Shown: in pieces, positions 19,970-32,852 of the stretch
How positions within the stretch are numbered: position 1 is the stretch's first letter
Layout of the letters: every line of letters starts with the position of its first letter
Source of the DNA: Cryptomeria japonica
Taxonomy: Eukaryota > Streptophyta > Pinopsida > Cupressales > Cupressaceae
Assembly: GCF_030272615.1 (NCBI RefSeq)
Contig: NC_081411.1
Location: 180,814,977 to 180,878,976, forward strand
Reading direction: 5' to 3'
DNA length: 64,000 nucleotides
The notes under the pieces: model-generated
The model's input: the letters and a program-made list of their open reading frames with translations, nothing else
Database searches by the model: none
Told to the model about the DNA's origin: nothing
Translations under genes and position numbers: made by a program

Positions 19970-22900
19970 ATGACTTCAGCTTCTCGAACTGCTACCCCAT
20001 TGGTTATGGAGATTAAGGATAAAGTTTGACTTATCTTTAAGAAACATCCTTTTAAATGTATTGAGGATGATCCCAAGGAGAATTTTCCCCTATACCCTAC
20101 AAAGTTCTTCATAATGAGGATGTAAGGGTATATATCCACTATGATGGTAGACAACTTGGGGAATCTCAAGATAAAATGTCAATATTTGTAGACCAAGAGA
20201 TTTTTATCAGTTCCTACACTTTCTGACCTTTGATGAAAAAAGAATGGATCTGATTCATACTCAGCATAATTGATGATGAGTTTATGTGGCTGGATAAGCC
20301 TCACAAGATTAGCAAACAAGAAATCTAGGTTGTAACTGGCCTATGCTCATCTAGTGAAGCTCCTAGCTTGAGGAAGATATCTAATGACACTATGATTATC
20401 GTCACTGGTTCCCAGTTTGACAATAAAGAAATGACAATAAATAACATTTTGGAGAATGATGCCAAGTTTTCATCGATGGTGGTTGCATATAAAGTATATC
20501 AGTCAAGTAGACAAAACTCTATCTTCGATACAACTAAATACTCAACCTATCTAATGTTGAAGGAAGACGATAGGTATGACTTATGTACAGTTCTCTTGAA
20601 TGAGTTGTTAAGTAATTTGAATAAAATCAAACAGGACAAGAAGCACACCTTTAAGTTTGGCACTCTTATCATCTGTTTGGCACTATATTTCATGAATAAA
20701 ATCCCTGGTGTTCAAGGAAAGGTCCAATGGGCCTATGACAGGCCAATTGCTAGGGAAATCAAGGAAGGTAAAATGGGGATTGGTGATGCTACAATAAGGA
20801 TATCCACTCCATGGGGTTATTTCAAAACATTCCAAGCCACAATGAATAGTAGAGAAAGAATTCTGAAAGAGATAGTGGAGAAATATGAGCAAATAATTTG
20901 CTTCATGGTTGACAAAGACCAATTCTTAATGGAAGCGGTTGAACCAAGAACTGTGTGGATTCTTCCTATGGGTTATGAATTTGATGCTACTACCCTAGAA
21001 GTATATGATCAACATCTATTGAGTCAAGCGGTTGACAAGAAGGAGAAAATGTTTGGTACATTTAAGGAAAATGATCTTGAGTTGCACATGCAGTTTATAG
21101 CCCTTGTGAGGAAGAGGAAAGTGACCAAGATGGTTGAAGAAGTGGCAGTCCAGATGGGATTCACTTAGGAGGTGGTGAAGCGGGATAGAGAGAAACATGC
21201 ACAAATATAGGCTAAGGAGGAAACCAAAAAGCCTAAGGCTGAGTCGGTTCCCACTAAAGTTAAACCAAAGGAAACCAAGTCTACCCCTACTCCAGTTGCA
21301 CCATCTTCAAGATAGAGGCCACCCAGAAATGGAATTTTGAAGAAAAAGGAGAAGCCCAAGCAAACTTATGTTGTTGTATCTCTGGTGGCCTCTGAGACAG
21401 AATCAGATGAAGAAGCAAGCAAGGTTAAGAAGAAAGGTGAATTTATTAGAGTACTGAGGAAGTCATAGTTCAGTGGAGCCCAGCAGAGCAAGAAAGCCAA
21501 ATCTGAACCTACCACTACCGAAAGTCCCAAAAGAGGAAGACAAGTTAAGAATCAACTTGACAAAGATCTTGAATCCAATGATTTTCAAGGTAAATATATA
21601 ATTGTTTCTACATTTTCAACAAACCAATTAATTGATGAGATAATTTTTGATAGAAACTTGAAGAATCTGGGATCTTATTATGAAAATATAGATGAGGCAG
21701 ATCATAGAAAGGCTGAGGAAGTTGTTGTGTATTTACATAACTTTAGCAAAGCTTTGGTTGAGCTAGAGAAGAGCATCCCTAAGGATTTATATAACATTAT
21801 TGATGCAAGGAGGCTAACAACTAGTAACACAGATAAACAAATGAAGAAAAGAGAATTGGTTAATGTTTGCACCTGTATCTCCCAAGATGAAGCCAAAAGG
21901 CTCATTGAGGAAGCTAAAAAGAAAGAATTCAGAAGCAAAAACAAGGTGAACAGGTTGATGATTGGCAAGGTGGAAGAGGTGAGGAACAAGACTGAAGATA
22001 TCTAGAGAATAATAATGAATGATCCCTTGTACAAAGATGTAGTTAAGTCTTCTCAGCCAAAAGTAGAGGAAGTTGTTTCCATTGATCAGAAGAATGAAAC
22101 TCAGACTGAGGGACATTTGGAAGATGAAGGAAACACAACTCTTGATGCTAAGATTAGTGCAAATCCTCTAGTGGTGGATAGTAGTGAAGCAGTCCCTGAG
22201 ACTCCAAAGGTTGATATTGCACCAAGTGCCAACATCGGTGCACAAGATAAAATGGATGAAGATGAGGAAAAGGAGCTTGAGAAAGTAAAGGTAAAGGATG
22301 CTAAGGTAGACAATGGGAAAGGAGTGGTTTATCTGGCAATTGACACTCCTCCAATCACAAGGACCCCACCTCAAATCTCTATAAATCTTGATGGTCCTTT
22401 AAATCTTGGAAAAAATTCACCTATAGTGAAGGTGATGCTCGTAGTAGTTGTTCAAGCATAGGCCAGTCAGGATCTGGTCAAATCAGAATTTGAAGATAAA
22501 AAGCTCTTTTTGATGTCAGTTGATGTTTTGCATAAAGTGGCTTCGGGTTTACAGTTGGATTCTAATGCTAGTCCCTTTGGTAAACTACTTCATTTGATTA
22601 ATAGTGTAAATACCAATTTTGATTCTTTGGAGAAGTCTTCTACTAAGTGATTTTTAGAAAGACTTAAGAAGGTAAGGATGCAGACATTCTCGAAAATGAT
22701 TGAAGATGATAGAGTTAGATTGAATAAAGTTTTGTAGGTTATTTTAGATGTATTGATAGAAGGAGGTAAAATATATAAGTCTTATCTAATTTTGTCCAAG
22801 TTTACAGTAGACATAGACAAGTAAATAAGTATTTGCTTTGGTAAACTTGCTATTATTTCATAGTTTTTTGATCCCAATGTAGCTCTGACCAGTAGTGTTA

Positions 22901-23029
22901 AAGGACATATAATGGCTCTCAATGATCAGATCTCGATCCTAAATGAAGACAATGATATGATTTTGAGGAGAGTTGGTGAACTCTAGAACTTAATTTCCCC
23001 TTAGTTGGACACCATATTGAGCAATAAGG
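19970..23029 (+). pseudogene. ORF2 of element C, part before D
   Basis: ATG 19970 begins the gene, which then shifts frame. From 20257 the main frame reads ILSIIDDEFMWLDKPHKISK then VVTGL, FKFGTLIICLALYF, QFLMEAVEPRT, with stops at 20329, 21166 and 22003. The 20368-21165 stretch alone gives 266 uninterrupted residues. The linker (21170-21600) is Lys/Pro/Thr-rich; 21658-22461 and beyond look coiled-coil (KRLIEEAKKKEFRSKNKVNR). It matches ORF2 of A, B, D and E in block order. Element D interrupts it at 23025-23029. Confidence 0.65.
23025..23029. repeat. TSD of element D, left (TAAGG)
   Basis: TAAGG precedes TGCTGG at 23030 and recurs at 28681-28685, just after D's other LTR. Confidence 0.9.
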
Positions 23030-23717
23030 TGCTGGAAACCAATAACACTGAGAGTGGGGGGGGTGAATCAATATTATATTAGAAAAGTATATTTTATAGG
23101 CTTATAGCCTAGAGAACACTTCTCAATCACAATAAGAGCCTCACTGACTACATAAAATTCCAGACAACAATCCAGAGAAGTGTGAACTTCTAAGATAGCA
23201 TCTTCTATGCTAGAATACAGTTCTTGTTTAAGCTCTGTTTGTTTCAGTATGAAACCCTAAACCCCTTTATCGAAATAACCCTTACAATAAATTCCTCACA
23301 TACATAATTTGTCTAAATAATTTCACATCATATTACATTCACATATCCATTATATCTATTCATAATGATCTAATCAAACTAACCTATATACCCTATACAA
23401 ATTTTATGCCTTATGTCGACTTACAAAGATATATTTACTATATTTGATTATATGTCGGCCAGATAACATAAATGTAGAAACATTAAAACAAATTGTTGAT
23501 GCTAGATCCAAGATATCTACAATACCGATAACCTTTACTATACCATGCCAGTCTGCATTGCCAGTGGCCAAAGAAATCTTTCTGACTTGTTGTTGCCTAT
23601 GTCGGTGTAGAATCTGTCAAGTGCCTGTCGGTACACCATATGAAGCCGAAACACAAAATCATGTTGCCATCAATGACAACATGGAGAAACCAACCAATAA
23701 AGTGTCAATTGCCAACA
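23030..23717 (-). repeat. 3' LTR of element D
   Basis: It ends (plus strand) ATTGCCAACA at 23717, followed by ATATCCCCCTTTGG, the complement of a PPT. A G-run at 23055-23062 marks the C-tract region near the LTR end. Within it ACACTTCTC (about 23116) and GAGAAGTGT (about 23176) form a 9-bp inverted repeat. It lacks a block present in the other LTR (about 28015-28060). Confidence 0.8.
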
Positions 23718-23960
23718 ATATCCCCCTTTGGCATTGATGACAACACTCATATGAAAAATGGTCAAGGTTTCATCTGTCGGTTTCATCCTGCCCTGCTCCC
23801 CTTGAGCTTAATATGTAAAATACTCTATATCTCCAAAAACTTCAAAACTCCACAACTCCCCCTAATGTATGCAACTCTTTTATTCTTTTTCACATCTATA
23901 CTACTCCCACTTTGACATCAATTCCCCCCAAAAAAGTCAAAGAATAAGAACTGTACAATG
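23718..23960 (-). promoter_or_regulatory. 3' region of D with repeated polypurine tracts
   Basis: On the minus strand AAAGGGGGATAT adjoins the LTR, and GGGGGAG-like motifs recur near 23857 and 23925. Same arrangement as in A, B, C, E and G. Confidence 0.7.
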
Positions 23961-26900
23961 AATACCTCCAAAAATGTCTTATCAGAGCTTGACCAATTTC
24001 AAAATTTTTGGATAAGCCTTCTCCAATAACTCCATATAAGTATCCCAGCTAGTTATGAATGTGCCTCAAATAGATACAATTCCACTCAATAAATGTGCAA
24101 AATATTCTTTCTCATTTACCTTTTCCGGTGTGGGCTTTCCCACCATATCTATGCATTCTTTCTTGTGTACACAGAGTGAATCCAATTGTGGACTCACCAA
24201 GCCTCTCAAACTTCTAGCTCTTCAAATTATTTTGTCTCTTTCCTTCTCGAGAACAAAAATTTGGTTCTCAAAGATAAAAATTTGACCATCAATTGATGTA
24301 GTCAATGAAATTAATCCATCAAAAGAGTTAGCAATACTTGCAATTTTCTCCTGAATCTCTTTTATCTTTTTATCTACATTTGTTGTTAGTAGTTCAGTGT
24401 TACAATATACCCTATATATATTTGTACATTGTTTCAAATAAGTTTCTATTAGGATTAGCTTCTACTCAATATTTTTCTTCTCTATTTCAATTACCTGATC
24501 AAAAGCGGCTCTGTTAGCTCGAGTAAACCTTTCTAGTGCTTGTCAGTTATAGATTTGCTATAAGGATTGAAAGTCTTTTGATATGTGCTCAGTGATTACC
24601 TTAAGCTTGCTGGAAGGGCTCGCTTCATTTTCAATCTTACATTCTAGGACCAATCTATGTAGAATAGTGATTGATTGATCTATAATCCCGTTGTCTGTAG
24701 ATCCCTCCTTCATCATTTTTTGAGCAGCTATCATCATCATTTCAATGGGACTCATTTCTATGATGGTTTTCTTTTCTACTTGAGAAGTGTCAATTTACAA
24801 TAATGATGGGCCAACAACTGGTTCATGCCAGATTCCCCCATTTTCTCCTATGATGTTTTATCCTTTATAACCTCTTCACTTGCACCGGTGGCTTCACCAC
24901 TTGGTGTAGTCTATGTAACTGTTGTTTCCTCTATAGGAATAGTGTCCTGAATCTGTACATCTGTATTTACCGATGGCTCAATTTCAACTATCTTAATATT
25001 TTTCAAAACTGATGGTGAAGTACCCATAATCCCCTCTCCTTTTCCTTCAACCAAGGTATCTATAGTGTCTGTCTTGGTTTTTGGTGAAGTAAAGAATCCT
25101 CTATTTTCTGCCAAAAAATTAACCCATGCTTTTTATGTTTCCTTTATTATTTCATTCACTCTCCCTAGCATCAAACTAGTTATCCTATGTTTGCTATTGA
25201 AAAATTTTTTGTCTGCCACCTCAAGTGTCTTTTCCATTTCATCTAGAGCTATAGTAACACAGATAGATAGTAGTTCTTTAACTTTAATGTATTTATCCTC
25301 TTGTATAGTAGATAATCTTCTAACATCTAACATGCTATATAACTTAACCGATATTTGATTTTCTATCTATATTAAGGCTTTCTTATAGATATCCAAGTAT
25401 AATAGGACTGCTTCTTCTACCTCTCTCTATTCATCCTCCTCTAAGTTTTCATAATAAAATTTAACATTCTTTAGCATGCCATCTTTTGTGATTTCATCTA
25501 CCAATTCTGCACAAGTTTTAGGTGAAACCTTACCAGAATCAGTGTCATCCTTCTTTCTCCTCTTGACAGTACCAGATGCAGCTATAGGTGTAGATTTAGG
25601 TGCTTTCTTATGTGTTGGTAGCTTGATTGTGACCTTCCTAACCGGTTGCTTCTTTGCTTTCACCTTTTTTTCCTCCGATTTGTTCCTAACAACCCTTGAA
25701 ATGCTAACAGTGTGTCATCCTTTGATTTAGATTCTATAGTAACAGACTCAATATGAACTTCCGGATCCTTCCTCTTTCTGCCTTTCTCCGGGATAGAATC
25801 AATTAGTGCCTTGATGTCCTTTGAGACTTTTTACACAAACTTACTTATTTTTCCATCTTGTTTCTCCCTTTTCTTCTAGTTGAACTCTGTTTCAACCTCT
25901 TGAGTTTTCTGTTGTGTAGTTCCATAGGGCTTCATCTATTGGTGTATCAATTATCATTTTTGTGTAGGCGTCAAGAATTTGTGCATCTACCTCATAGCCC
26001 ATTTCTTTGATCCAAATATTTCATGTCTTAACTGCTTCCATGTGAGTCTCATCCTTTTTCACCATGAAGCAAATGTCAATAGAATATTTCTCTACAATAC
26101 GCTCAGGTACCCTTACCTTAGACCTCATATATTTTTGAAATGCCTTAAAATAACCCGATATCTTATCATCGCTTTGGCTTCCTAATGTAGCAATTGACTA
26201 CTTAAATTTTCTTCATATCGGAATGTCAAAAGTCCATTGTCTCTTACCAGAATTGGGTGAATCATTTAGAAAATATAGCATCAAGAAGAATAACAAGTTT
26301 CCATATAGGAAAGTGCCCTTCTTCTCACCCTTAATCTTTACTAAGTTGATTAACAACTCATCAAGCATCCAACCACATAGATCTAATTTTATATTATCTC
26401 TCATCATTTTGTATGCACCCAAAATGCATGAACTCGAAACAAAATTCAGTCGGTTTGACTGAGTTACCTTATATCTGATAATCATGCTACCAAATTTTAT
26501 GTTGGTGTCGATAATAGTGCTCACTTTCATGGATCTTTTTTCAGATGTAGCATCGATGATCTTCCTCACGAAGTTGTTTGAAACTTTCTTGTCTGGATGT
26601 TTCCCTACTGATGGCAAACCAATGATTGCCCGGATGACTTCCTTGGTGATTTTGTAAGGTCTATTTAGCCATATGAATTCCCCATGTACTTTGCTTAGGA
26701 CATATCTGCTTATCACATCCTCTAACTATGGAATATCCAAAATGTCTGTAAACCCTAGTTCTTCAATATGTTTATATGCCAGTTTGATCTTTCCAGATTC
26801 TCCCATTAGCTCACTAATATACATTCCCTTGATTTTTGAATTTCCCAAGTCCTCAATATGATAGTGAATATAAGCCCTAATATCCTCTACATATACAAAT

Positions 26901-27049
26901 CCCTTTGGAACACGAGAAAACACTCCAATCGAGTCTTCCAGGGTAGCTACACATGGATACCGCTTGAAAATTGGCTTGGGGTAGTCCTTAACCTCCATGA
27001 TAGTTGGGTTTGCAACAAAAATGGGAATAGAAGATGATCTTACTGCCAT
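23961..27049 (-). pseudogene. ORF2 of element D
   Basis: The minus-strand ATG at 27049 opens a frame with one TAG at 26726 up to 26213. It shows EDIRAYIHYHIEDLG, YVLSKVHGEFIWLNRPYKIT, AIIGLPSVG, IKLDLCGWMLDELLINL and FLYGNLLFFLMLYFL. Further segments (25663-25427 basic linker; 25333-24222 coiled-coil-like) follow in broken frames. The GLPSVG end of the ITKE motif is best kept here and strengthens the likeness to plant mobile domain / Env-like proteins. No catalytic residues are recognised. Confidence 0.65.
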
Positions 27050-27430
27050 GTTTAAAGATAAATATTTCTTGATATCTTTCGGTGAAAACGTTCAAAAAAT
27101 TCTTCCAAACACCGGTGAAATCACTCAAGAAGAAATTGGATTGCCTCTAAATAGACTTTGATCACACTTCGTCACTCTAAATCACTCTAAAATCGCTCTG
27201 AATGCAGGGTGATTAACAATGAAGTGTATTCGACTTTTTAACAATCAAGAAAAACTCTAATCTTCGATTGACATAAATGACTACTAGTGAAAGATACCAG
27301 ATCTTTCTCAGAACATATCCATGCTGGATAATCCTCTCCAATGTCTAGAACATCTTCCAAAACCTCTTCCCGGGGCATATGCAACATCTTCATGAATTTT
27401 TCCTACCCCTAAGGTATCTACCTTAGTTAC
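27050..27430 (-). other. Spacer between gag remnant and ORF2, element D
   Basis: Short AT-rich spacer matching those of A, B and C; no coding signal. Confidence 0.5.
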
Positions 27431-27466
27431 CGGATGAGCTTCTTGTTGGTGAAGGAGTAGCCTCTT

Positions 27467-27940
27467 CTACTGGATAAGTAACTGGGACATTCCCATATGA
27501 TGATTTTTCTTCAGTATTTCTAACCCATCTCTGAGTATGATCTTGCTGGATTTCTTTAACCTTCTCTTTTCCTTTCTAATTTGATCCTCCATTACTAACT
27601 GGTGGATTTCTGCCTCTATAGAACTTAGCAATATGTCCAACTTCATTATATGCATAACATGTAACTTTGTTCTTTTGAGTTGCTTTGCTAAATCCAGTGA
27701 AATTGCTTGACCTACATTGATTAGACATATGTCCAAATTTTCCACAAGCATAGCATTTTACATTCATTCTACAATCTTCTGTCTTATGACCAAACTTATT
27801 GCATTTAGAACACTTACTGGAAGCAAAATCAAGGTTATGATTTTCTTTGTTTCTATATTGCCTAGCCATGTGACCAAATCTATTGCAAACAAAACATCTA
27901 CCATTGAATTTATAAGCATTGAGTTGTCTTACCGGTAAAG
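27467..27940 (-). pseudogene. Zinc-knuckle remnant of Gag-like gene, element D
   Basis: Minus strand, 5' end deleted. Four knuckles: CFVCNRFGHMARQY (last Cys lost), CSKCNKFGHKTEDC, CYACGKFGHMSNQC (both intact), CYAYNEVGHIAKFY (two Cys replaced by Tyr). A frameshift near 27600 precedes the Lys-rich tail. The preceding sequence VRQLNAYKFNGRCF is nearly that of element C. The coiled-coil half is gone and the remnant abuts LTR sequence at about 27960. Confidence 0.75.
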
Positions 27941-27959
27941 CAAGCAATAAGCCAAACAC

Positions 27960-28680
27960 ACAAATGAGAATCATAACAAATAGATTTATTCGTCGAAAAC
28001 CTCAAAGAGAAAAAACCATGGTGGGATTTATGGCCCAAAATATCAATCCACTGGCCATATGAAGAGATATTACAACTTGCAGGAAGGCTTACAGCCTAGA
28101 GCACATTGCTCAATCACAATATGAGCCTCACTGACTACATAAAATTCTAGACAACAATTTGGAGAAGTGTGAACTACTAAGATAGCATCTTCTATGTGAG
28201 AATATAGATATGGTCTGAAACCCTAAACCCCTTTACCAGAATAACCTTACAATAAATTCCTCATATACATAATCTCTCTGAATAATTTCGCATCATATTA
28301 CATTCACATATCCATTATATCCATTCATAATGATCTAATCAAACTAACGTATATACCCTATACAAATTTTATTTCTTATGTCGGCTTACAAAGATATATA
28401 CAATATCTAATTATATGTCAGCCAGATAACATAAATATATAAACATTAAAACAAATTGCCGATGCCAGATCCAAGATATGTTAGCCTCCAATATTGATAA
28501 CCTTTACTATATCATATCGGCCTTCATTACCAGTGACCAAAGAAATCTTTCTAACCTGCCGGTGCCGGTGTAGAATCTATGAAGTGCCTGCCAGTACACC
28601 ATATCAAGTAAGAACACAAAATCATGTTGCCATCAATGACAACATAGTGAAACTAACCAATAGAGTGTCAATTTCCAACA
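27960..28680 (-). repeat. 5' LTR of element D (inner end truncated)
   Basis: Similarity to 23099-23717 is clear from 28087 (GGCTTACAGCCTAGAG) to 28680 (TTTCCAACA). Sequence at 28005-28060 (AAAAAACCATGGTGGGATTT) resembles U5 of related LTRs but is missing from D's other LTR. The start coordinate is approximate. Confidence 0.65.
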
Positions 28681-28858
28681 TAAGGTTGATTGTATAAAGG
28701 CCATGGGACAACTTATTCTATCTAAATTTAAAGATATAGAAATTCAATCATATGTATTTAGTGTATTTCTTAAAAGTTTGGATAACTTGAAGAGTGGGTG
28801 GGACACTCACCTAGGAATTTTGAAGAACAATTTTGCTGATATCTTCAAGTACTTGTAA
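28681..28858 (+). pseudogene. ORF2 C-terminus of element C after D
   Basis: After the TAAGG duplication, C's ORF2 resumes (DIEIQSYVFSVFLKSLDNLK) and ends at TAA 28856. Its existence confirms that D interrupted a longer gene. Confidence 0.6.
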
Positions 28859-29083
28859 AGTCTCTGACAAATATCTTTATATATACATTTTTGACAACAA
28901 CCCATCTTTGGCATTACTGGCAAAGGGGGAGAGTAAGTGAAAAAATACAATAGAAGAGTGTAATTAAAGGTTTCAAAATTCTTTATCTAAGGGGGAGCCT
29001 TAGAAACTATTTTGATCCAGTGTACAAATTTCAACACTTAGCCATTTTTCACGGGTGTTGCCATCAATGCTAAAGGGGAGAAT
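28859..29083 (+). promoter_or_regulatory. 3' region of C with three polypurine tracts
   Basis: AAAGGGGGAGAG (28924), AAGGGGGAGCC (28990) and AAAGGGGAGAA (29072) precede the LTR. Confidence 0.75.
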
Positions 29084-30049
29084 TATTGGCAATTGACACT
29101 CATCTGATGGCTGCTAATGGTTGATTATTGGTCTATGGTTGTCATTGATGGAAAATCTTTATGAGATTCCTTTCTGGTAATCATGGATCTTGATTTCCAT
29201 AAGCGGATGTCAACCGGTAGCCAGTTAACTGGTATTTTAGGATGAAGAGAGTAGTTTTGGTCCAGAAGCTTTATGTTGATTGTGGTGCTATGAATTGTGT
29301 ATGGCATGATTGAGATGACATAAAGACATCATTTTATCATTTTTTTTATGATCCGCATTTATCTTTGGTGATTCGGTCAAGCCGACATAAGCCTACACAT
29401 TACAATAGCAGACCAACTTGGTGAATGATATATTTTATGATTGCAGATATAAGACTAGTGTGGATGATCTTTTTGGTGTATGGTATGATTGTATGTGAGT
29501 GAGTGGTGATCGAAAATACTTTGTAGCGCAGTTTCACATGCTTATTCTTGATCTGATAGCTCACTGAAACATAGAACAGGGCAAGATAGAGTAGAGAAGT
29601 AGAGGTGATCTATTCAAAATATTTGGCACTTAAACGGAACTCATCCAGGCATTGTAGATGCTATTTTAGAGTTCTATCATTTTAATTTCATTACGGTAAT
29701 CAATTTGTAAGGCAATGAGCCTTCCAGGGTTATAGCCCTTATTTTAAGTGAGCAATAAGCTCTAGGTAGTATGCTTGAATTCTTGTGTATTCCCCCTCAT
29801 GTAATATCATTTTCTTTTGGCAATAGTGGAATAATATTGTGGGTTCAAATCCCACTATGGTTTTTCCCATTTGGGTTTCCACGTAAAAATTTTAGTGGTA
29901 TGATCTTGTGGTTGATTGTTTTACGTTTCTGCATTTCAGTTTCATGCTTATGCTTCTGGTGGTTTAAAGTTAAATTAGAAAATCTAATAACTGGTAAATC
30001 ACTGATTCATTCCCCCCCCACCTTCTATCAGTGATCCCTAATTCCAACA
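29084..30049 (+). repeat. 3' LTR of element C
   Basis: It begins TATTGGCAATTG (the terminal TG has mutated to TA) and ends ATTCCAACA, followed by the ACATA duplication at 30050-30054. At 966 bp it matches the 960-bp 5' LTR. Confidence 0.88.
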
Positions 30050-30240
30050 ACATATTTGTAATCTAGATAGTCTCTATTATAATGGTTTTTCATTGTTTAA
30101 TTTTTTTTTTAAAAATTGGTGTTCAAATATATTTTTGAAGTCATTATTTTGTATGGAGATTGATTTGGCCTTCAAGTTATAGGTCAAACTAAGTCCAAGC
30201 CAAAGGGTTATCTCTCCAAGTCATTTACCAATCCAAAATT

Positions 30241-30330
30241 TGAAACTTTTAGAAATAGGATCCCGTATCCTCAACAGGATCCCATTTAGGACACGAGATC
30301 CCATTTTTGGTACGGGATCCCATTTTATTT
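30241..30330 (+). repeat. Clustered GGATCCC repeats upstream of the transposase
   Basis: Four copies of GGATCCC or AGATCCC with variable spacing occur within 90 bp, about 180 bp before the transposase start. Subterminal repeats bound by transposase are common in DNA transposons; that role here is inference. Confidence 0.5.
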
Positions 30331-30505
30331 GCATTGTATTTAAAAAAAATGTGTTTATCTATAGAATTTACTTTAAGTGATAAAACATGTCCTTTTGTAC
30401 AACTTTTTATGTAATATTTAATAATCTAGTTGTCTTGTGGATGCTCTTTTGTTGTAATTTATATCTATTTTTTGAAGGTGGAAATAATTGCATTATCTTT
30501 TAGTT

Positions 30506-31606
30506 ATGCAGTCTAAACAACGTCAAAAGAAGAAACACAAGAGGGAAATGATTGCGGAGGAAATTCAAGCAGAAAGAAAGAAGGAGGCCAAATGTCAAAG
30601 AGATAGAAGAATGAGGACTCGAAAAATGAATAATCCAGATGCTTCTGGGTCCACAACAATGAAAGAGACAAACATTCAAGATGATGCATTGGGGGATAAG
30701 ATGAATGTAGATTCAATGCAATTATGGATGATTTTGATGTGGATGATACAATTATAGAGATTAATCCAGGTACTACAACCTCAAATCTAGGTACATCTTC
30801 AAATTATCTAGTTACAAATTTAAATCCTTCTTTGAAAGACATGGATAATTTGATTATAGATGATATTCATGTTGATGATTTACTAGAAGCTGGATATACC
30901 AATGTTGAGATTGATACAATTGTTCATGATAAAGTAAAACAGATTAGAGATGTTGAAAATTAAAACCCTCGTGTTAGTGAAGATGAAATTCCTTTGAATG
31001 TTGAAAGTGAAAATGTTTATGAACATGGTGAAAATTAAAATCCCCCTATTGTTGAAGATGAGGGAAACATTTTTATAAAAAAAATTATTTTTTTGGGATA
31101 ATCTTCCTAGTAAGATTTCTTGGAGACATAAGAACTTATGCCAATAGAATATACAAAGAATTTTTTTATTGAAAAAAACATGCAATTCAATGTCAACCAA
31201 TGATGCAATTAATGAGAATGTGGAAAATGAGAAAAGTGACGAAAAACTAGGCATCTTTGTGAAACCAACAAAAAAGGATGAATTGGTTAAGCATGCTATG
31301 TCTACTATTGCAAGTGTCATTGAATATATTGGAATAAAGATTTGATCTAAAGATAAGAATGCGGCATGATGAGCTATAACAATTGCTATAGTTAATAAAA
31401 CAACCTTGAATAAATTGATGGTAAGCAACATTAGTGGAATTTTAAAGATGCATCCTAAAATATTGGAAAGAGTAGCTAAAAGAAGAGAAAGTATTGAAAA
31501 TGATCCAATCAACCAAAGTTGGAGTTTTAGTGGTATAATTCCAAGATCAGATATGAAATTGAATATTGAAAAGTTTTGGCATGATAATACATGGGTATCA
31601 TCTAGT
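30506..31606 (+). pseudogene. DNA-transposon transposase-like gene, N-terminal part
   Basis: ATG 30506 begins a basic N-terminus (QKKKHKREMIAEEIQAERKK) followed by an acidic region. The frame shifts near 30720 and has stops at 30961 and 31036. The last part reads LNIEKFWHDNTWVSS, like the 'FW...TRVSPN' segment that precedes the catalytic core in a broad eukaryotic group of transposase-like proteins. The gene continues at 34910 after element E. Assignment rests on motif order recalled from that group, whose superfamily I cannot name. Confidence 0.5.
31602..31606. repeat. TSD of element E, left (CTAGT)
   Basis: CTAGT here and CTAAT at 34905-34909 differ at one base. Removing E rejoins the transposase frame as WVSS then NAKD, supporting the boundary. 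Confidence 0.75.
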
Positions 31607-32852
31607 TGTTGTTCAGGTTGAAAGAACTCGAATACTGAGAGGGGGGATTTGAATTAGTATTCCCAAAATTTTTTTTTTTTTTACCCTTATAACCTTCCAC
31701 TTAAATATCAAACAAAATTGGCTAGTATATAATAGTTAATGCAAAATAAACATGAAGGACACAATCACAAGATAAACACCAGATTTTATAGGTCTAGAAA
31801 ATCCAAACGGGAAAAACCATAGAGAGTGTTAACTCTCAAGAGAATATAACTAGTTGTATTTGTTTTTTCAAAGAGGTATGGCCCACTATCGGGTGGCTCA
31901 CTGCCGAATTGCTCACTATAGATACAACAAAGAGATGGCTAGCTATTAGAATTCTTATTGAAAGTAAAAGGGTTGAATTGAATAGGATAGCATCTCCAAA
32001 TGCATGGGATTAGTTCTAAGGTTAATCTCAAATTACAAATCTCAAATCCTACAACAAATCCAATTAGAGATCTATGCACAACTATCCTACACTAGGTCTA
32101 GTAAAGGACTATTGCACTACTGCAACACTATATGTTTTTGTTGTTCGCAACATGTACTTCACACAATGCAATCTTCACTACCAAATTTTACACAACACAC
32201 ACCTTCACACACTTAGCCTATTCTTCTATTTCTTCTTGCATATGCTACTACATATGTATATGTATATATACTAGAGGATACATATGCAAAATAGTGTGTC
32301 ATCCAAACCTAAAAGATTACCAATATGCTCTTATCGGCCTCCAAAAGACTTCTAGATGCTTCCTTTAAATACTTCTATTTCCAATGCATACACCAAGATT
32401 ATCTAAATGGGGCAGGATCATCTGAACCCAAGAATACTGACCCATTATCACAAAGTAAATTTTAATATCTCCAAAATGAGACTCCTCGTGTACCAAGAAA
32501 AACCAAAATATAAAACTCAAAAAGATACTTCTGACAATTATCGAGGTAGCTAACATTGAGACACATAACTGATAACAAGATCAATGAGAAATCCTAAAAC
32601 TGAGATTATGAGATCAATAAGAACTCTAGAAAACCTCAAAACTCATCATCCAGAGTTGTCCATAATGTATTACCTTTATCACACTGCATAATGACTTCTG
32701 ACCAAAACAACAATACTGACTCCATGCACCATTCATAACATTCATAACATCTAGACTAATATCTGAACCACATACACAATCTATCCCAAAATAGATAGTA
32801 GGTTTTTATATCAATGAAAACATTATTCACACAAGTCTAACAATCTCCAACA
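31607..32852 (-). repeat. 3' LTR of element E
   Basis: 1246 bp, TG...CA. The final 302 bp (32551-32852) match 34603-34904. The C-tract stem-loop is at 31630-31662: GAATACTGA pairs with TTAGTATTC around a G/C run. The PPT complement ATCTCCCCCTTTA follows at 32853. A run of T lies at 31668-31682. Confidence 0.8.

Larger units (their letters stand above)
23030..28680 (-). mobile_element. LTR element D (minus strand), nested in C
   Basis: D is bounded by an exact TSD. In minus orientation it has a 5' LTR at about 27960-28680, a Gag-like remnant with zinc knuckles, ORF2, polypurine motifs and a 3' LTR at 23030-23717. The PBS, the LTR end next to it and the N-terminal half of gag are missing, so D has suffered an internal deletion. 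No pol domain is seen. Confidence 0.85.
17391..30049 (+). mobile_element. LTR element C (Sirevirus-like, pol-less), split by D
   Basis: C has LTRs 17391-18350 and 29084-30049, and TSD ACATA at 17386-17390 and 30050-30054. A PBS, Gag-like gene, ORF2 and repeated polypurine tracts follow the same order as in A and B. Removing D (23030-28680) rejoins ORF2. C and D are closer to each other than to A or B: their LTRs begin alike (TGTTGSCAATTGACA) and their Gag-like genes share VRQxNAxKFNxRCF. No pol domain is present. Confidence 0.88.

Noticed and set aside
30883-31512. 209-residue minus-strand open frame
   Set aside because: It lies opposite the transposase-like gene; its composition (Ile/Phe/Leu-rich) is that of an antisense shadow of Lys/Asn/Glu codons.
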